Shown here: positions 18,685-27,943 of the stretch, piece by piece | Layout: every line of letters begins with the position of its first letter | How positions within the stretch are numbered: the stretch's first letter is position 1 | DNA from: C-114 sp963719285 | GTDB taxonomy: Bacteria > Chloroflexota > Limnocylindria > Limnocylindrales > CSP1-4 | Reading direction: 5' to 3' | Assembly (NCBI GenBank): GCA_963719285.1 | Contig: CAVRBO010000004.1 | Span: forward strand, 806,001 to 870,000 | DNA length: 64,000 bases | Notes under the pieces: generated by a model | The model's input: the letters and a program-made list of their open reading frames with translations, nothing else | Database searches by the model: none | Told to the model about the DNA's origin: nothing | Position numbers and translations under genes: made by a program

Positions 18685-18691
18685 CCTGGTG

Positions 18692-19606
18692 ATGGCTCCT
18701 CGCGACGGCGTCCCGTCGACCATCTCGCCGCCGGTCCGGTTCGGATGCTTCCTCAGCCAAGCGCGGCGGACCTGGCCCGACATGCTCGAGGAGTTCCTCG
18801 CCGTCGAGGAGCTCGGGTTCGACCATGCCTGGCTGGTCGATCACTTCGTCGACACGGACGGGTCCCCGGACCTGCCGATCCTGGAGGCCTGGACCCTCCT
18901 CGCCGCCCTGGCCGCGCGGACTTCGCGGATCCGGATCGGCGTGCTCGTGTCGAGCAACACGTTCCGCCACCCGGCGCTCCTCGCGAAGGAAGCCGTCACG
19001 GTCGACCACATCAGCGGCGGGCGGCTCATCCTGGGGCTCGGCACCGGCTGGCACGAGGACGAGCACCGTCGCTACGGCATCGACCTGCCGCCCGTGGGCG
19101 AGCGGGTGGATCGGCTGGAGGAGGCCATCGTCATGCTCCGCGGGCTCATGAGCCAGGCGCGGACCACGTTCGAAGGGCGCTACTACCGGCTCGTCGACGC
19201 GCCGCTCTCGCCGCACCCGGTGCAGTCCCGCATCCCGCTCCTCATCGCCGCCCACCGGCCGCGGATGCTGCGCCTCGCCGCCCGCTACGCGGATCAGTGG
19301 GATACGTTCGCGACGCTCGCCGGGACCGCCACGGACGGCCTGGAGACGCCTCTCGCCGATCGGATCGCGGCACTCGACGCCGCCTGTGCTGAGATCGGGC
19401 GGGATCCGGCCGAGATCCGTCGCTCGACCTGGGTGGGGCCCGAGGTCTACGCGACGCCGACGGCCTTCGAGGAGTTCGTGCGCACCCACCGCGCCCTCGG
19501 CTTCACCGATTTCTCGATCGAGCGCCCGCCCGCCGGCCGGCGAGATCTCCTGGAGCGGATCGCCCGCGAGACGATCCCGGCGCTGCGGGCCGAGTCCGTC
19601 TCGTAG
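18692..19606 (+). CDS. LLM class F420-type flavin/deazaflavin oxidoreductase
   Basis: 304 residues, bacterial luciferase-like TIM barrel. Features are RFGCFLSQARRTWPDMLEEFLAVEELGFDHAWLVDHF at the N-terminus (His of the WLVDHF strand contacts cofactor), LAARTSRIRIGVLVSSNTFRHPALLAKEAVTVDHISGGRLILGLGTGWHEDEH, and PLLIAAHRPRMLRLAARYADQWDTF. The group uses F420H2 or FMNH2 for hydride transfer; the F420 genes at 38-43 kb favour F420. It follows galK by seven bases and is probably cotranscribed, with no obvious metabolic tie to galactose. ATG 18692 is used; GTG 18689, one codon earlier, is an alternative. Confidence 0.87.
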   Translation: MAPRDGVPSTISPPVRFGCFLSQARRTWPDMLEEFLAVEELGFDHAWLVDHFVDTDGSPDLPILEAWTLLAALAARTSRIRIGVLVSSNTFRHPALLAKEAVTVDHISGGRLILGLGTGWHEDEHRRYGIDLPPVGERVDRLEEAIVMLRGLMSQARTTFEGRYYRLVDAPLSPHPVQSRIPLLIAAHRPRMLRLAARYADQWDTFATLAGTATDGLETPLADRIAALDAACAEIGRDPAEIRRSTWVGPEVYATPTAFEEFVRTHRALGFTDFSIERPPAGRRDLLERIARETIPALRAESVS

Positions 19607-19630
19607 TCCCAGGGCCCGGAGGTCGCCGGG

Positions 19631-20551
19631 TCAGCCCTTGGTCGAGCCGAGCGACAGCCCACGCACGAACTGCTTCTGCAGGGCGATGAACACAAGGATC
19701 GTCGGGATGGCCACGAGCAGCGAGCCGGCGGCGAGCAAGTTGTTGTTCGAGAAGAACAGACCCTGGAGGTTGTTCAGGGCCGACGTGATCGGCCGAAGGT
19801 CACCCGACTTCATGAGCATGAGGGCCCAGAAGAAGTCGTTGTAGATGAACGTGAACTCGAGGGTTGCGAGGGCGGCCAACGCCGGCCGACAGAGGGGCAG
19901 GATCACCCGGAAGTAGATCGTCCAGACGGAGGCACCGTCGACCACGGCCGCTTCGGTCAGCTCCTTCGAGATCGTTCGCATGTAGTTGCTCATGACGAAC
20001 ACACAGAAGCCGGTCTGGAAGACGATGTGGATGAGGATGATGCCGATGTACTGGTCGTAGAGGAGCCCGTTGTCGCTGATGACGTGTGGGATCGGCAGGA
20101 ACAGGTACAAGTGGAACAGCGGCACGATGATGACCTGCGGGGGCAGCAGGTTGCCGGCCGTGAACAACATGATCAGGGCCAGGTTGAATCGGCCGCTGAA
20201 GCGGACGAGGGCGAACGCGACCATCGAGGACACGAGCAGGACGAGGATCACGGCCGGGACCGCCACGATGAGCGTGTTCAGGTAGAAGTGGGGGAGCTCT
20301 GCCTGATTCCAGGCGTTGACGAAGTTCTCGATGCTCAGTGAGCTGGGCAGCGAGACGTAGCCGTTGTGTTGCGTGTCGCTGTAGGGGCGGAACGACGTGT
20401 AGACCGCCCAGAGGAGCGGGAACAGCCACAACAGGCTCAACCCGATGAGGAAGGCGTGGAGGGCGACTCGCGGGCCGTGGATCTGCGACGGCATCCGCCA
20501 GCGCGACCGGACCGCCGGGCTCCGGTCGATGGGCTTTGTGGCGGTCGTCAT
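19631..20551 (-). CDS. Carbohydrate ABC transporter permease (MalG type)
   Basis: 306 residues, six predicted helices beginning FLIGLSLLWLFPLLWAVYTSF. The coupling-helix EAA motif reads EAAVVDGASVWTIYFRVILPLCRPA. The C-terminus (LQKQFVRGLSLGSTKG) matches MalG-like permeases, which end QRxFVxGLTxGAVKG. It imports a sugar together with the partner permease upstream and the Tat lipoprotein at 21581. Its ATG overlaps the partner's stop (ATGA). No ATPase gene follows; it ends convergently against the LLM gene, so a shared MsmK/UgpC-like ATPase is required. Confidence 0.93.
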   Translation of the reverse strand: MTTATKPIDRSPAVRSRWRMPSQIHGPRVALHAFLIGLSLLWLFPLLWAVYTSFRPYSDTQHNGYVSLPSSLSIENFVNAWNQAELPHFYLNTLIVAVPAVILVLLVSSMVAFALVRFSGRFNLALIMLFTAGNLLPPQVIIVPLFHLYLFLPIPHVISDNGLLYDQYIGIILIHIVFQTGFCVFVMSNYMRTISKELTEAAVVDGASVWTIYFRVILPLCRPALAALATLEFTFIYNDFFWALMLMKSGDLRPITSALNNLQGLFFSNNNLLAAGSLLVAIPTILVFIALQKQFVRGLSLGSTKG

Positions 20552-21537
20552 TGCCCCTGGTCCCGCATCATCCGGGTGAGGAACAGGATGATCGGCCCGA
20601 GCGAGATGACCAACAGCACGACCGCGATCGCCGAGCCGAAGCCGACTTGACTCGCCTCGCTGATGGCGTTGTTGGTGATGAGCGTGGACAGCAGCTCCAG
20701 GCCGTTCTTGCCGCGATTCAGCACATAGGCGATGTCGAACGCGCGCAGCGATTCGATCACGGTGATGACGACGACGACGATGTTGATGGGCGCCATCACC
20801 GGGAAGACCACGCGGAAGAAGGTCTGGCGGGCATTGGCGCCGTCGATGGCGGCAGCCTCCCGGAGGGTCGGATCGACCGACTTCAGGCCGGCCAGGTACA
20901 GGATCATGACGTAGCCGGCGTGGCGCCACGTGGCCGCCACGAGCACGGCCCAGATGTTGAGCCCCGGATCGCCGAGCCAGTCGATGAGGGGTCCGCCGCC
21001 GACGCCGCCGGTCCGACCGAGGACATTGTTGATGAACCCCTGCTCCGGTGCGTACTGGAGTTCCCAGATGAAGCCGATGATCGCCAGCGAGAGCACGACC
21101 GGCAGGTAGAAGATGCTCTGATAGATGCGTGTCCCCGTCATCTCCCGGTCGAGGAGCACGGCCATGAGGATGCCGATCGGCGTGGCCACGAACATGAGCA
21201 CGGCCAGCCACACGATGTTGTGCGTCAGGGCGGGCCAGAAGAACGGGTAGCTTGTGAAGAGATTCTCGTAGTTCTTCAGGCCGACGAAGTTGTCGGCCGA
21301 AACCCCGCCGACCCCCTGCCAGTTGGTGAACGAGAGGCCGACCGATGCGATCGTCGGGCCCCAGATGAACACGAGGTCAAGGATCAGCGGGATGCCGACC
21401 ATCAGGGCCAGGACCGTCTTGTCCCGTCGCGTCAGCAGGCTGAAGCGGGGGCGGCGCTTGCCGGATACGGCGACTCCCGCCCCGCCGGTGGTGTCCGGCC
21501 GAACAGGAGTCGTCAGCTCGTGGGCGTCATCGGCCAT
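20548..21537 (-). CDS. Sugar ABC transporter permease (MalF type)
   Basis: 329 residues, six helices. It opens with a cytosolic N-tail then LALMVGIPLILDLVFIWGPTIASVGLSFTNW, as in MalF/UgpA-type permeases. The periplasmic NFVGLKNYENLF segment follows and the EAA loop is EAAAIDGANARQTFFRVVFPVMAPI. A glycine-rich loop (LGRTGGVGGGPLIDWLG) replaces the shorter family loop. Second gene of the substrate-binding protein - permease - permease operon. The start is the ATG at 21537, 43 bases after the binding-protein stop. Confidence 0.93.
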   Translation of the reverse strand: MADDAHELTTPVRPDTTGGAGVAVSGKRRPRFSLLTRRDKTVLALMVGIPLILDLVFIWGPTIASVGLSFTNWQGVGGVSADNFVGLKNYENLFTSYPFFWPALTHNIVWLAVLMFVATPIGILMAVLLDREMTGTRIYQSIFYLPVVLSLAIIGFIWELQYAPEQGFINNVLGRTGGVGGGPLIDWLGDPGLNIWAVLVAATWRHAGYVMILYLAGLKSVDPTLREAAAIDGANARQTFFRVVFPVMAPINIVVVVITVIESLRAFDIAYVLNRGKNGLELLSTLITNNAISEASQVGFGSAIAVVLLVISLGPIILFLTRMMRDQGQ

Positions 21538-21580
21538 GGCCGCGCAAGTCTAGCCCTGGACTGCGCCGTCGAGGAAGGGC

Positions 21581-22948
21581 TCAGGACGCCGGCAGGGTGT
21601 CCCAGAACGACTGGATCTTGCCAAGCATCGCGTCGAGATCCTGGGTCGGCTTGTTGAGGAAGTCGAGCAGGAACGCCTGCATCCCATTGGCCCCGGCGAA
21701 GTTCGGGTTCGTGTCCCGGTCAAGGAACTGGGTGATCTTCTGGGCAGCACCGATCAGTTCGGCCGCCTTCTTCTGGAGGGCGGAGTATCCGGCCGTGTCG
21801 GCGTTCTTGGCGGCCGCGATGTTGCCCGGGTCGGCGGTCACCCATGCGACCTGGGTCGCCGGCTGGCCGATGTACTCCAGGAACGCCTTCGCGCCCGCGA
21901 GGTCCGCCGCGAGGCTCGGCGACTTGCTCGAGATCATCAGCCCGTCGATCGGGGCGTCGAGTGCCTTCTCGGCGTCGAACGTGGTCCCGAGGTTCGGGAA
22001 CGGGAAGAAGTCCAGGTCGGCCAGGTCGGCTGCCCCGGCGGTCTGGAACTGCTGCGAGACGAACATCCCGAGCAGGTACATCCCGGCCTTCTTCTGGACG
22101 AGCGCCTGCGCGGCGTCCTGCCACGTCCGGCCGGCGGCCCCCTCCTGCATGTAGGGCAGCAGCGACTGCCAGAGCGTGAAGACGTCCTTGACCTTCGCGT
22201 CGGTCCACTTCTGCTTGCCGGCCATGAGGTCGACATGGAACTGGTAGCCGTTCTTGCGGAGGTTGAGGATGTCGAACGTGCCCATGGCCGGCCAACCATC
22301 CTTGTCGCCGAAGGCGAGCGGGATGAGGTTGGCTGTCTTCATCTTGTCTGCCAGGGTCTTGAACTCGTCGAGCGTGGTCGGCGGCGTCCAGTTGTTGGCC
22401 GAGAAGACGCTCTTGCGGTAGAAGACCGCCCACGGGTAGTTGTAGATCGGGACGAAGTACTGCTTCCCGTCATCGCCGGTCGACGCGACCTTGAATGCGT
22501 CGCTGAAGTTGCCGTTGATCTTCGTCCAGACATCGCTGATGTCCGTGGCCAGGCCCTTGGCCGCGAAGAACCGCATCCGGAAGCCGGAGAACCAGGTGAA
22601 CACGTCGTCCGGGGTGCCCTGGAGGTACGAGTTCAACTGGTCCTGGAACGTGCCGTGGTCGACGGTGTTGACGGTGACGGTGATCCCGGACTGCTTGGTG
22701 AACGTGTCGATGATGTCCTGGAACACCTTCTTGGGCACGGCGTCCGAGTAGTTCGAACCCACCTTGATGCTACCCGCCGCCGCGCTGCCGCCTGCGGGGC
22801 TGCCGCCGGACGTTCCGCACGCGGCGACGAAAGCGGGAAGGGCGGCGAGGCCGGCGACGCCGGCGGCACCTTTCAGGACATCGCGGCGGGTCAACGCGCG
22901 CGTGACCGCGTCCGCCAGCAGCGAACGAGGCGCTTCAGGATTGGCCAT
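21581..22948 (-). CDS. Sugar ABC transporter substrate-binding lipoprotein (Tat)
   Basis: 455 residues, family-1 extracellular solute-binding protein. The N-terminus has a twin-arginine signal (ALTRRDVLKGAAGVAGLAAL, Arg21-Arg22) and a lipobox FVAACG with Cys44. A Gly/Ser/Ala linker precedes the mature domain SIKVGSNYSDAVPKKVFQDIIDTF. Binding-cleft aromatics typical of sugar ligands are frequent (TWFSGFRMRFF, YNYPWAVFYRKSVF, NWTPPTTLDEF). ATG 22948 has GGAGG six bases upstream. First gene of the importer operon, divergent from the DeoR-family gene and next to galT, so galactose or a galactoside is the likely ligand by context. Confidence 0.93.
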   Translation of the reverse strand: MANPEAPRSLLADAVTRALTRRDVLKGAAGVAGLAALPAFVAACGTSGGSPAGGSAAAGSIKVGSNYSDAVPKKVFQDIIDTFTKQSGITVTVNTVDHGTFQDQLNSYLQGTPDDVFTWFSGFRMRFFAAKGLATDISDVWTKINGNFSDAFKVASTGDDGKQYFVPIYNYPWAVFYRKSVFSANNWTPPTTLDEFKTLADKMKTANLIPLAFGDKDGWPAMGTFDILNLRKNGYQFHVDLMAGKQKWTDAKVKDVFTLWQSLLPYMQEGAAGRTWQDAAQALVQKKAGMYLLGMFVSQQFQTAGAADLADLDFFPFPNLGTTFDAEKALDAPIDGLMISSKSPSLAADLAGAKAFLEYIGQPATQVAWVTADPGNIAAAKNADTAGYSALQKKAAELIGAAQKITQFLDRDTNPNFAGANGMQAFLLDFLNKPTQDLDAMLGKIQSFWDTLPAS

Positions 22949-23181
22949 GACGGGAGTCCTCCATCCAGATAACCAGGTCCGTGCGCCCACAGAAACCAAC
23001 AGGACCGGACGGATTGTCAGACGCCATACGACACCTGTCAAGGGACTTGGTGCCTGTTTGGTGGAAAACGTCCGAAAACGTTGACTTTCGCGACTGTTGT
23101 CGTCAATCTCACCCAAGACATGACGACGCCCGCTGGGAGGCGAAGAGTGGCCCGACCAAGGGCGTTCCCGGGGGATGCTCC
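22949..23181. promoter_or_regulatory. Divergent control region of sugar importer and deoR-type gene
   Basis: This 233-base gap is clearly richer in A and T than its surroundings. It holds CGAAA (23073-23077) and TTTCG (23086-23090) as an inverted repeat with an 8-base spacer, the shape of DeoR/GlpR-type operators. TTGACT at 23081-23086 could be a -35 element for the regulator gene, but the -10 match downstream is poor. A purine-poor GGTGCCTGTTTGGTGG stretch lies on the importer side. All binding assignments are inference. Confidence 0.5.
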
Positions 23182-23982
23182 GTGACGGTGCTGGCCCGAC
23201 GACGGCAGGCCCTCATCCTCGAACGGATCCGCGACGACGGCGCCGTCCGCGTCGCCGATCTCGTGCGCCTGCTCGGCGTGTCCGACATGACCGTCCGCCG
23301 CGATCTCGAGTCACTCCACGAGCAGGGCCTCGTCGAGAAGGTCCACGGTGGTGCCACGGCCCGCTCGGGCAATGCGCTGTTCGAACCCGGGTTCGCGGCG
23401 AAGTCGGCCCTTCAGCAACATGAGAAGGAAGCGATCGCCGCCGCCGCCGCGGCGCTGGTGGAGCCCGGCATGGCAGTGGGACTGTCGGCCGGGACGACCA
23501 CGTACGCGCTGGCCCGGGCGTTGGTCGACATCCCGCGCCTGACGGTCGTCACGAACTCCATCCCCGTCGCGGATGCGCTCTACACGCCGACCCGGAACGA
23601 CCAGACGATCATCCTGAGCGGCGGCGTCCGCACCCCGAGCGACGCGCTGGTCGGCCCGTTCGCGGTCGCCGCCCTGCGCAGCGTCCACCTCGACATCGTG
23701 TTCATGGGCGTGCACGGCATGGAACCCCGGTCGGGCTTCACGACGCCGAACATGCTCGAGGCCGAGACGGACCGGGTGCTCATCGAGGCCGGCCGGCGCC
23801 TGGTGGTCGTGGCCGACCACTCGAAATGGGGCGTCGTCGGGATCAGCTCGATCGCCCGCTTCGACGAAGCCGACGTGCTCATCACGGACGGCCAGCTCGA
23901 GCCAGAAGCGCGGACGCTCCTCGCCGAGTCGGTCCACGAGCTCGTGGTCGTCGCCGAACCGGCCCAGGCGCGCTCGGCCTGA
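23182..23982 (+). CDS. DeoR/GlpR family transcriptional regulator of sugar metabolism
   Basis: 266 residues. The N-terminal winged helix (RRRQALILERIRDDGAVRVADLVRLLGVSDMTVRRDLESLHEQGLVEKVHGGA, about residues 5-58) matches the DeoR signature. The C-terminal DeoRC sensor shows GLSAGTTTYALARAL, VVTNSIPVADAL, LSGGVRTPSDALVGPFA and VVVADHSKWGVVGIS. Such proteins repress sugar operons until a sugar phosphate binds. GTG 23182 has GGGGGA seven bases upstream. Divergent from the importer and three bases before galT, so it most likely controls the importer, galT and perhaps galK. Confidence 0.93.
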   Translation: MTVLARRRQALILERIRDDGAVRVADLVRLLGVSDMTVRRDLESLHEQGLVEKVHGGATARSGNALFEPGFAAKSALQQHEKEAIAAAAAALVEPGMAVGLSAGTTTYALARALVDIPRLTVVTNSIPVADALYTPTRNDQTIILSGGVRTPSDALVGPFAVAALRSVHLDIVFMGVHGMEPRSGFTTPNMLEAETDRVLIEAGRRLVVVADHSKWGVVGISSIARFDEADVLITDGQLEPEARTLLAESVHELVVVAEPAQARSA

Positions 23983-23985
23983 CCC

Positions 23986-25017
23986 GTGGAGATCGCCGAC
24001 CGCTTCGACGGGCCTCATCGGCGGTATGACCCGCTCACCGACCAGTGGGTGCTCGTGTCGGCCGGTCGTACGCAGCGGCCGTGGCAGGGGCTCGAAGAGG
24101 CGGCCGTGGCCGACGAGCGGCCGGCCTACGACCCTGCCTGCTACCTCTGTCCGGGCAATGCGCGCGCGCGGGGCGACGTGAACCCGGCCTACGATCGGAC
24201 GTTCGTGTTCACCAATGACTTCGCGGCGCTGAGCCCGGAATCGCCGACCGAGCGGATCGGCGATGGGCTCCTCGTGGCGGAGGGCGAGAGCGGCACCTGC
24301 CGGGTCCTGTGCTTCTCGCCGCGCCACGACCTCACGCTCGGGCGGATGTCGCCCGACGACGTCCGCTCGGTCATCGACGTGTGGGCCGAGCAGACCGCCG
24401 AGCTCGGACGGACCTATCGCTGGGTCCAGGTCTTCGAGAACCGGGGTGAATCGATGGGGGCGTCGAACCCCCATCCGCACGGCCAGATCTGGGCCGGGAC
24501 GGCGCTCCCGCGGGAAGCGACCCGCGAGGACGCCGCCCAGCGCCGCCACTGCGACACGTTCGGCGACCGGCTCCTCCTCGACTACGCCCGCCAGGAGCAG
24601 GGCGGCCCGCGCGTCGTCGAGGAGAACGACGAGTGGCTCGTCGTCGTCCCGTTCTGGGCGACCTGGCCGTTCGAGACGCTCGTGATGCCGCGTCGCCCGG
24701 TCGAGCGGCTGCCCGGCCTGGACGATCACCAGCGAGACGCGCTCGCGTCGAGCCTCGTCCGGCTCCTCGGACGCTACGACGGGCTCTTCGACCGGTCGTT
24801 CCCGTACTCGATGGGCTGGCACCAGGCGCCGTTCCCCGGTGGCGACGACGGGGATGGACGGACCGACCACTGGCAGCTCCACGCCCACTTCTATCCGCCC
24901 CTCCTCCGGGCGACCGTCCGCAAGTTCATGGTCGGGTACGAGCTCCTCTCGGAGACCCAGCGCGACCTGACCGCCGAGGAGGCCGCCGAACGTTTGCGGG
25001 CCGTCGAGCCCGCCTGA
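23986..25017 (+). CDS. galT: Galactose-1-phosphate uridylyltransferase
   Basis: 343 residues, histidine-triad superfamily. It exchanges UDP-glucose and galactose-1-phosphate. The nucleophile motif is SNPHPHGQIW with the uridylylated His at 165. The zinc ligand pair CYLC is near residues 48-51 (CYLCPGN). FVFTNDFAAL and the second-domain WATWPFETLVMPRRPV and HWQLHAHFYPPLLR strands are intact. GTG 23986 begins three bases after the DeoR-type stop, so the two are cotranscribed. Downstream, argH starts a new unit with its own promoter. Confidence 0.97.
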   Translation: MEIADRFDGPHRRYDPLTDQWVLVSAGRTQRPWQGLEEAAVADERPAYDPACYLCPGNARARGDVNPAYDRTFVFTNDFAALSPESPTERIGDGLLVAEGESGTCRVLCFSPRHDLTLGRMSPDDVRSVIDVWAEQTAELGRTYRWVQVFENRGESMGASNPHPHGQIWAGTALPREATREDAAQRRHCDTFGDRLLLDYARQEQGGPRVVEENDEWLVVVPFWATWPFETLVMPRRPVERLPGLDDHQRDALASSLVRLLGRYDGLFDRSFPYSMGWHQAPFPGGDDGDGRTDHWQLHAHFYPPLLRATVRKFMVGYELLSETQRDLTAEEAAERLRAVEPA

Positions 25018-25087
25018 TCGTTTCCGGCGCAGCCGCCGCTTCCGCCCGGCAGCCCGTTAGGATTGCCGCCACGGACGAGGAGGACGG

Positions 25088-26509
25088 ATGCGGCTCTGGG
25101 GCGGGCGCTTTGCCGAGGAGAACGATCCGCGCGTGACGGACTTCACGCGGTCGATCGACGTCGACCGCGTGCTGGCCGTGGACGACATCGTCGGCTCGAT
25201 CGCCCATGTTCACGGCCTCGGTCGGGCCGGACTGCTCACGCCGGACGAGGTGACCGCGCTCGTCGATGGCCTGCGCGGGCTGCGCGCCGAGGTCGAGGCG
25301 GGCACGATCGAGTGGGATCCGACACTCGAGGACGTCCACCTCAACCTCGAATCGGCCTTGACCGCGCGCGTCGGTCCGGTGGCGGGCAAGCTCCACACGG
25401 GTCGCTCGCGCAACGATCAGGTCGCCACGGACCTGCGCCTCTGGCTGCGCCGGACGGTCGACGGGCTGGACGGCGGGATCGTGGCCCTCGAGCGTGCGTT
25501 CGTCGGGCTGGCCGAGCGCGAGGGCGACGCCGTCCTTCCCGGCACGACCCACATCCAGCCCGCCCAGCCCGTGCTGTTCGCCCATCACCTGCTCGCCTAT
25601 GTCGAGATGCTCGAACGCGACCGCGGCCGCTTCGCCGACCTCCGCCGGCGAGCCAACGTCTCGCCGCTGGGCTCCGGCGCGCTGGCCGGCGCCGGGTTCC
25701 TGCTGGATCGAGCGAAGACGGCCCGCGAGCTCGGCTTCGACGGCGTCACCCTGAACTCGCTCGACGCGGTGAGCGACCGCGACTTCGTCGTCGAGTTCCT
25801 TTCGGCCGCCGCGCTCGCGATGGTCCACCTGAGCCGGTTCGCCGAGGAGCTCACGTGGTGGTCGAACCCGCGCTTCGGGTTCGTTCGCGTCGCCGACGCA
25901 TTCTCGACCGGCTCGTCGATGATGCCGAACAAGAAGAACCCCGATCCGGCCGAGCTCGTCCGCGGCCGCGCCGGCCGCGTCATCGGTGCCCTCGCCGGCG
26001 TCCTTGCGCTCCTCAAGGGCCTGCCGCTGGCCTACCAGCGCGACCTCCAGGAGGACAAGCTGCCGCTGTTCGAGACGGCGGCGACCCTCGACGCGTCGCT
26101 GGGGATCATGGCCGGACTGCTTGACACGCTGACCGTGGACCGCGACCGGATGCGCGAGGCGGCGATGGAGGGATTCACGACGGCGACCGCCGTGGCCGAC
26201 GCGCTCGTCCGCCGGGGTGTCCCGTTCCGGGCCGCCCACGGCGTGGTGGGGTCGCTCGTCGCCCAGGCGGAGGAGGCCGCGGTCGGCCTCGATGCGGTCT
26301 CGGACGCGATGATCGGGCTGGCCCTGGGAGCGGCTGCGGACGAGTCGACCGCGGCGCTCGCCGCGGAACCGGGGATCGGCGGCGACCTCCGGGCGGCCGC
26401 CTCGCTCGACGGCGCCGTCGCGTCATGCGACGTCATCGGCGGCACGGCCCCGGGTCGCGTGGCGGCGGCCCTGGCCGCAGCACGCGACCGCCTCGGGCCG
26501 GAGGTCTGA
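25088..26509 (+). CDS. argH: Argininosuccinate lyase
   Basis: 473 residues, fumarase/aspartase superfamily, last step of arginine synthesis (argininosuccinate to arginine and fumarate). It begins RLWGGRFAEENDPRV; substrate loops are HTGRSRNDQVATDLRLW and TTHIQPAQPV. The superfamily signature with the catalytic Ser loop is GSSMMPNKKNPDPAE near residue 280. ATG 25088 has GAGGAGG upstream, and TAGGAT at 25058-25063 is the likely -10, giving a leader of about 20 bases. It is separated from the argCJBRG operon, with adenosine deaminase between them and opposite orientation. Confidence 0.97.
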   Translation: MRLWGGRFAEENDPRVTDFTRSIDVDRVLAVDDIVGSIAHVHGLGRAGLLTPDEVTALVDGLRGLRAEVEAGTIEWDPTLEDVHLNLESALTARVGPVAGKLHTGRSRNDQVATDLRLWLRRTVDGLDGGIVALERAFVGLAEREGDAVLPGTTHIQPAQPVLFAHHLLAYVEMLERDRGRFADLRRRANVSPLGSGALAGAGFLLDRAKTARELGFDGVTLNSLDAVSDRDFVVEFLSAAALAMVHLSRFAEELTWWSNPRFGFVRVADAFSTGSSMMPNKKNPDPAELVRGRAGRVIGALAGVLALLKGLPLAYQRDLQEDKLPLFETAATLDASLGIMAGLLDTLTVDRDRMREAAMEGFTTATAVADALVRRGVPFRAAHGVVGSLVAQAEEAAVGLDAVSDAMIGLALGAAADESTAALAAEPGIGGDLRAAASLDGAVASCDVIGGTAPGRVAAALAAARDRLGPEV

Positions 26510-26514
26510 GTAGA

Positions 26515-27603
26515 ATGCCCAGCCGCGAGACCGTCCGGCGCGCGCCCAAGGTGCTCCTCCACGACCACCTCGACGGTGGGCTCCGGCCCCGCACCGTGAT
26601 CGAGCTGGCCGAGGCGACGGGCTACGCGGGCCTGCCCACCACGGACGAGGCCGAGCTGGGACGGTGGTTCACCCGAGGGGCGGACCGCAAGTCGCTCGAG
26701 CTGTACCTCGAGACGTTCGCCCACACGGTCGGGGTCATGCAGACGGCCGACGCGATCGCCCGTGTCGCCCGGGAGTGCGCCGAGGACCTCGCCGCGGACG
26801 GGATCGTGTACGCCGAGGTCCGCTACGCGCCGGAGCTGTCCACGGAACGGGGGTTGTCGCTGGACGCGGTGACCGAGGCATGGCTCGACGGGTTCCGGGA
26901 CGGCGCGGAACGGGCCGCGGCGGCCGGGACGCCCATCGTGATCCGGGCGCTGGCGACCGCGATGCGGCAGGCCGATCGCTCGCTCGAGATCGCGGACCTG
27001 GCGTTGCGGTTCCGCGACCGGGGAGTCGTCGGGTTCGACATCGCCGGTCCCGAGGCGGGCTATCCGCCGAGCCTGGTCGCCGACGCGTTCCATCGGCTCA
27101 CGCATGCCAGCTTCCACCTGACGATCCACGCCGGCGAGGGCTACGGCCTGCCATCGATCCGCGAGGCTCTGGAGCTCGGCGCGGAACGCCTGGGCCACGG
27201 CGTCCGGATCGTGGACGACATCACGGTCGACCCCGACGGGCGGACGGAACTGGGCCGCCTGGCGGCGTACGTCCGCGACCGCCGGATCCCGCTCGAGCTG
27301 TGCCCGACCTCGAACGTGCACACGGGCCTGGCGCCATCGGTCGCCGAGCACCCGTTCGACCTGCTCCGCCGCCTCCGCTTCCGGGTGACGCTCAACACGG
27401 ACAACCGGCTGATGTCGAACGTGACCCTGTCGTCCGAGTTCGCCGCGCTCGATGCCGCGTTCGGGATCGGCCTGGGCGAGATGGAATGGCTCACCCTCAA
27501 CGCGATGAAGAGCGCGTTCCTGCCGTTCGACGAGCGCCTGCGCCTCATCGACGAGGTCATCAAGCCCGGCTACGCCCGCCTCCGCCGCGAGGCCGCCGGC
27601 TGA
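26515..27603 (+). CDS. add: Adenosine deaminase
   Basis: 362 residues, metal-dependent amidohydrolase converting (deoxy)adenosine to (deoxy)inosine. Metal ligands are in LLHDHLDGG (residues 15-23) and TIHAGEGYG; the catalytic His is in ERLGHGVRI. The closing motif is LNTDNRLMSN, with Asn in place of the second Asp of the animal enzyme, which is the normal actinobacterial-type form. CPTSNVHTG is also kept. ATG 26515 lies five bases after the argH stop, so it is probably cotranscribed with argH. The product feeds purine salvage along with MTA phosphorylase at 45.5 kb. Confidence 0.94.
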   Translation: MPSRETVRRAPKVLLHDHLDGGLRPRTVIELAEATGYAGLPTTDEAELGRWFTRGADRKSLELYLETFAHTVGVMQTADAIARVARECAEDLAADGIVYAEVRYAPELSTERGLSLDAVTEAWLDGFRDGAERAAAAGTPIVIRALATAMRQADRSLEIADLALRFRDRGVVGFDIAGPEAGYPPSLVADAFHRLTHASFHLTIHAGEGYGLPSIREALELGAERLGHGVRIVDDITVDPDGRTELGRLAAYVRDRRIPLELCPTSNVHTGLAPSVAEHPFDLLRRLRFRVTLNTDNRLMSNVTLSSEFAALDAAFGIGLGEMEWLTLNAMKSAFLPFDERLRLIDEVIKPGYARLRREAAG

Positions 27604-27943
27604 CGGCGACGCCCGACGGGCTGACTCCCACTCCAGGCCCGGGAGATTCGCCGGGCGGTGGCCCCGTTCGGCAGGACTGAACACGATCCGGCTCGATCAA
27701 GCTCCCGGCCGGGCCAAAGGCCGCCGCCCGTGGTCGATCGAACAGGACGAGCTCACCCGCGTTGACCCGTGATGTCCGCCCGGGCATCGAAACGGGCCGA
27801 TCCGCGATCGGGTGTTCGCTCCCGCTGAACATCCGGGCCGGATCCGTGACGTGGCGACCCCGAGGTGCCCGACCCGGCATCAGCCGGGGCTTGGCGCGAG
27901 CGCGAGCACGCCGGGCAGGCCGCCCGGGTAGGCTGCGGGCTGC
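27604..27943. other. Convergent gap between add and argG with two hairpins
   Basis: I see no gene here. CCCGGC (27873-27878) pairs with GCCGGG (27883-27888) around ATCA, about 56 bases past the argG stop, a plausible terminator for the arginine operon. About 70 bases toward add, CCGATC-CGC-GATCGG is a second short perfect palindrome. Long open frames through this gap in both directions have arginine/proline-rich shadow composition. Confidence 0.45.

Noticed and set aside
22949..23181. Possible riboswitch in the AT-rich gap before the deoR-type gene
   Set aside because: No recognisable aptamer core; inverted repeats and a -35-like element explain the composition better.
25088..27603. The NTDNR motif of adenosine deaminase as a damaged active site
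   Set aside because: Asn at this place is normal in the actinobacterial-type enzymes; the other metal ligands are intact.
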